The position numbers and the translations under genes are program-made. Shown here piece by piece: positions 5,480 to 7,094 of a DNA stretch of 7,094 nt. The stretch comes from Anaerolineae bacterium (GTDB lineage Bacteria > Chloroflexota > Anaerolineae > B4-G1). The stretch spans positions 1-7,094 of the forward strand of contig JAUXFI010000109.1 of NCBI GenBank assembly GCA_030620125.1, in the 5' to 3' direction. A model generated the notes under the pieces. That model was not told where the DNA came from. It saw nothing but the letters and a program-made list of their open reading frames with translations, and made no database searches. Numbering within the stretch: the first letter of the stretch is position 1; every line of letters begins with the position of its first letter.

Positions 5480-6679
5480 TCACTTTTCCATCTCGCGCAG
5501 CGCATCGTAGGCCGGACGCACCCGAGTCTCGGGCCAGCCCGGATAGGTGATGGCCCACCAGTACTGCTCGTGATCCTCGGTCCAGCGGGAATCAGCGATA
5601 GAGATCACCGTCATCAACCCGATCCAGGGAGACCAATGCTCCTCGGCGTAACGAAAGGCCCGCACCAGATAGTCGGCCTGCTGTTCCTCGGTGACTGCGT
5701 GCCAGTGGTACGGTGAATCCGGGCGCGGGTCGGTGCTCCACCCCATCTCTAGCATCGCCACCTGCTTGTCGCCATCGCCGTAGCGGACCATAATCTCCCT
5801 CATATCCTCTACGTGGCGGAAGCAAAAGAACCGCTGCCCGCCATACCCTAGCTCTGGATTTGCAGCATCGGCGGGGGAGAGTTCCGGTGGAGCCTTGTAT
5901 CCAGGAGCGTTGACCCCCAGCAGGTCAAAGTACGGCGCTGCTCCAGCCTCGTACATCCCGATCAGGTAATCCACGTCGGGCATGACGTCGGGCGGACCGC
6001 TGCCAGTGGGGGCAAGCCCGGCCGAGATGACCAGTGCGTCCGGGTCGGCAGTCTTGATGCCGACGTAACACGCGCGCAGCAACTCGACGTACCCCGCTGG
6101 GTCGGGTGAACAATGCTGCCACTCACGGGCCAGGTTGGGCTCGTTCCATACCTGGTAGGCCCGCACGCGCCCCCGATACCGGTCGGCCAAGGCATGACAA
6201 AAATCGCCGAAATCCTGCGGGTTCTCAACAGGACCGCGCCGAGAATCGTCGGGGGGCAAGGTCCACAACGGCTGGCGGTCGAGGCGAAAGAGCACGTTCA
6301 GGCCATACTGCTCCGCGTCGGCGACGATGCGGTCGGTGAAATACCAATCATAGTGCCCCTTGGCGATCCCCTCGACGTCCCGCCAGCCCACGTGCTGCTT
6401 GACCCAGGTGAAGCCAGCATCGTGGATCAACTCCAGGTCACGCTTCGCCGCCTCCTCGTCCCACCACAGAAATGCCTGCATACCGTAATCGGGAGACGCC
6501 AGGCGCGCGCGGGGCCACGAAGTGGGTGTGGGGGGAACGGAGGAAGCCCCAAATCTCAAACCCCAAAGCCCAAAACCCACGGCCAGAAGCAAAAGGCCAA
6601 GAATCAAGAGAACGGGGAGCAGAGGCGCAAATCTGTCACCCCAATGCTGCCGGCTGGAGGCGGATTGAGTATTGGTCAT
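5480..6679 (-). CDS. Membrane-anchored clan GH-A glycoside hydrolase (GH5/GH39/GH42-like TIM barrel)
   Basis: The 399-residue protein has a signal anchor at about 20-44 (LLPVLLILGLLLLAVGFGLW) and a short Pro/Thr-rich linker (48-58), so the catalytic domain is probably outside the cell. The barrel spans about 62-397. It shows KQHVGWRDVE near strand 2, VWNEPN (177-182) with E180 as likely acid/base, and AMLEMGWSTD (308-317) with E311 as likely nucleophile. The two glutamates are at the ends of strands 4 and 7, as in clan GH-A. The exact family and substrate cannot be told from sequence alone; a polysaccharide or glycoside is inferred. The ATG at 6679 lies inside a heptad array and has no Shine-Dalgarno. 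A later Met67 would remove the anchor, so 6679 is preferred. The C-terminus RPAYDALREMEK matches the end of the neighbouring hydrolase (RPAYGAIGEMEKP), so the two are paralogues. Confidence 0.85.
   Translation of the reverse strand: MTNTQSASSRQHWGDRFAPLLPVLLILGLLLLAVGFGLWGLRFGASSVPPTPTSWPRARLASPDYGMQAFLWWDEEAAKRDLELIHDAGFTWVKQHVGWRDVEGIAKGHYDWYFTDRIVADAEQYGLNVLFRLDRQPLWTLPPDDSRRGPVENPQDFGDFCHALADRYRGRVRAYQVWNEPNLAREWQHCSPDPAGYVELLRACYVGIKTADPDALVISAGLAPTGSGPPDVMPDVDYLIGMYEAGAAPYFDLLGVNAPGYKAPPELSPADAANPELGYGGQRFFCFRHVEDMREIMVRYGDGDKQVAMLEMGWSTDPRPDSPYHWHAVTEEQQADYLVRAFRYAEEHWSPWIGLMTVISIADSRWTEDHEQYWWAITYPGWPETRVRPAYDALREMEK
6547..6574. repeat. Heptad array inside the hydrolase membrane anchor (TTTGGGN family)
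   Basis: Four units lie on the plus strand: ccccaaa (6547-6553), tctcaaa (6554-6560), ccccaaa (6561-6567) and gcccaaa (6568-6574). On the coding (minus) strand they read tttgggc, tttgggg, tttgaga, tttgggg and code for the end of the anchor, roughly GFGLWGLRFG. This is the same family as at 5451-5478; on the plus strand the two arrays are inverted to each other. Confidence 0.8.
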
Positions 6680-6698
6680 TGTTCATTGTTCATTGGCT
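6664..6698. repeat. Heptad array over the hydrolase start codon (AATGAAC family)
   Basis: Five units lie on the plus strand: attgagt (6664-6670), attggtc (6671-6677), attgttc (6678-6684), attgttc (6685-6691) and attggct (6692-6698). On the coding strand this gives ATG codons at 6693, 6686 and 6679, one in each frame, each part of ATGA. The first opens a 5-codon frame (MNNEQ) whose TGA (6678-6676) overlaps the ATG of the hydrolase (6679-6677). The array fills the gap between the two hydrolase genes. Confidence 0.85.
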
Positions 6699-6699
6699 A

Positions 6700-7094
6700 T
6701 CAGGGTTTCTCCATCTCGCCGATGGCGCCGTAGGCCGGGCGGGCGATGCCCTGGAAGTCAATGATCGCGTAGGGAGCGTTGGGGTCTTCTGGCCCCCATC
6801 CCAACTGCGAATAGTTCAAGTTCCACAGGTACGCCAGCCGCACGAAACCCCACTTGCGCATCAACTGGAACGCCTCCACGTCCCACTGCGCCTGCTCCGC
6901 CAACGTGTTATCCAGTGCGAACTCAAATCCTGGCGGGTAGCCGTCGAACCCCTCCGCAGTCGCCCAGCCGAACTCTGTGATGCAAAGCGGCTTGTCGCTC
7001 CCGGCGGCCGCGATACGGTCGTGGTAGCCCCAGAGGGTGGATTTGAAGGACCAACTATGGTCAGGGTTGTCGAAGGGGCCGCGGAACTGCGCCG
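6700..7094 (-). CDS. C-terminal part of a second clan GH-A glycoside hydrolase (5' end outside window)
   Basis: The frame runs in from the right edge without a start codon and ends at TGA 6702-6700; about 131 residues are visible. The conserved block LCITEFGWAT (bases about 6987-6958) has the form of the strand-7 nucleophile motif of clan GH-A enzymes, the glutamate being coded at 6975-6973. Further on are the WNLNYSQLGWGPEDP segment, typical of the strand-8 tryptophan region, and the end ARPAYGAIGEMEKP. The end is similar to that of the next gene, so the two are probably a tandem pair of related hydrolases. The first visible codons (AQFRGPFDNPDHSW) do not show how long the protein is. Stop and next ATG are 20 bases apart, all heptad repeat. 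A TTG at 6903 is not a plausible start because homology continues upstream of it. Confidence 0.82.
   Translation of the reverse strand, partial: AQFRGPFDNPDHSWSFKSTLWGYHDRIAAAGSDKPLCITEFGWATAEGFDGYPPGFEFALDNTLAEQAQWDVEAFQLMRKWGFVRLAYLWNLNYSQLGWGPEDPNAPYAIIDFQGIARPAYGAIGEMEKP

Noticed and set aside
5452..5505. Upstream extension of rtcA to an ATG at 5505
   Set aside because: It would run through the heptad array and overlap the end of the hydrolase gene, while RtcA proteins start a few residues before the VDG-x-x-GEGGGQ motif.
4369..5550. 393-codon plus frame opposite rtcA
   Set aside because: rtcA on the other strand has all its family motifs. The plus product is low-complexity, rich in His, Arg and Gln, as expected of an antisense frame.
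6113..6733. 206-codon plus frame opposite the hydrolase
   Set aside because: The minus-strand hydrolase has catalytic motifs at both expected places; the plus frame is a shadow and ends in translated repeats.

Overview
The window is a GC-rich, gene-dense stretch of bacterial chromosome. The organism is probably a member of the Chloroflexota (Anaerolineae-like). This is inference from three things: a large-type SRP RNA with an Alu domain, a YabE-like protein next to rsmA, and small degenerate tandem repeats scattered through gene junctions. No marker here fixes the phylum, and no phage, plasmid, CRISPR or toxin-type module is visible.

Left part, plus strand: an inverted pair of heptanucleotide arrays (74-153), then a strong promoter (189-217), then the large signal recognition particle RNA (224-491) with a GC-rich hairpin behind it (501-537). 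A membrane-anchored cell-wall protein follows (four DUF348 domains, a G5 domain and a C-terminal 3D domain), and 9 bases later rsmA/ksgA, the 16S rRNA dimethyltransferase. The two coding genes look like one operon.

Right part, minus strand, converging on rsmA: reading from the right edge, the C-terminal part of a clan GH-A glycoside hydrolase, a second membrane-anchored hydrolase of the same general type, rtcA (RNA 3'-phosphate cyclase) and rnz (RNase Z). These four are packed within about 28 bases of each other or overlap, so they probably form one transcript. Beyond a 132-base inverted-repeat element lies a separate small zinc-ribbon gene with its own intrinsic terminator, which closes the convergent junction.

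Gene content leans to RNA biogenesis (SRP RNA, RsmA, RNase Z, RtcA) plus cell-envelope and carbohydrate functions. The most unusual feature is a set of six short arrays with an exact 7-base period but four different unit sequences. They lie at gene junctions or inside genes: in rsmA, in the membrane anchor of the hydrolase, at the hydrolase start codon, at the rtcA start and at the rnz stop. They resemble the STRR-type heptanucleotide repeats known from filamentous cyanobacteria. I found no defence or mobile system of a new type. The heptad arrays, the extra segment in RsmA and the open rtcA 3' end are the points worth following.
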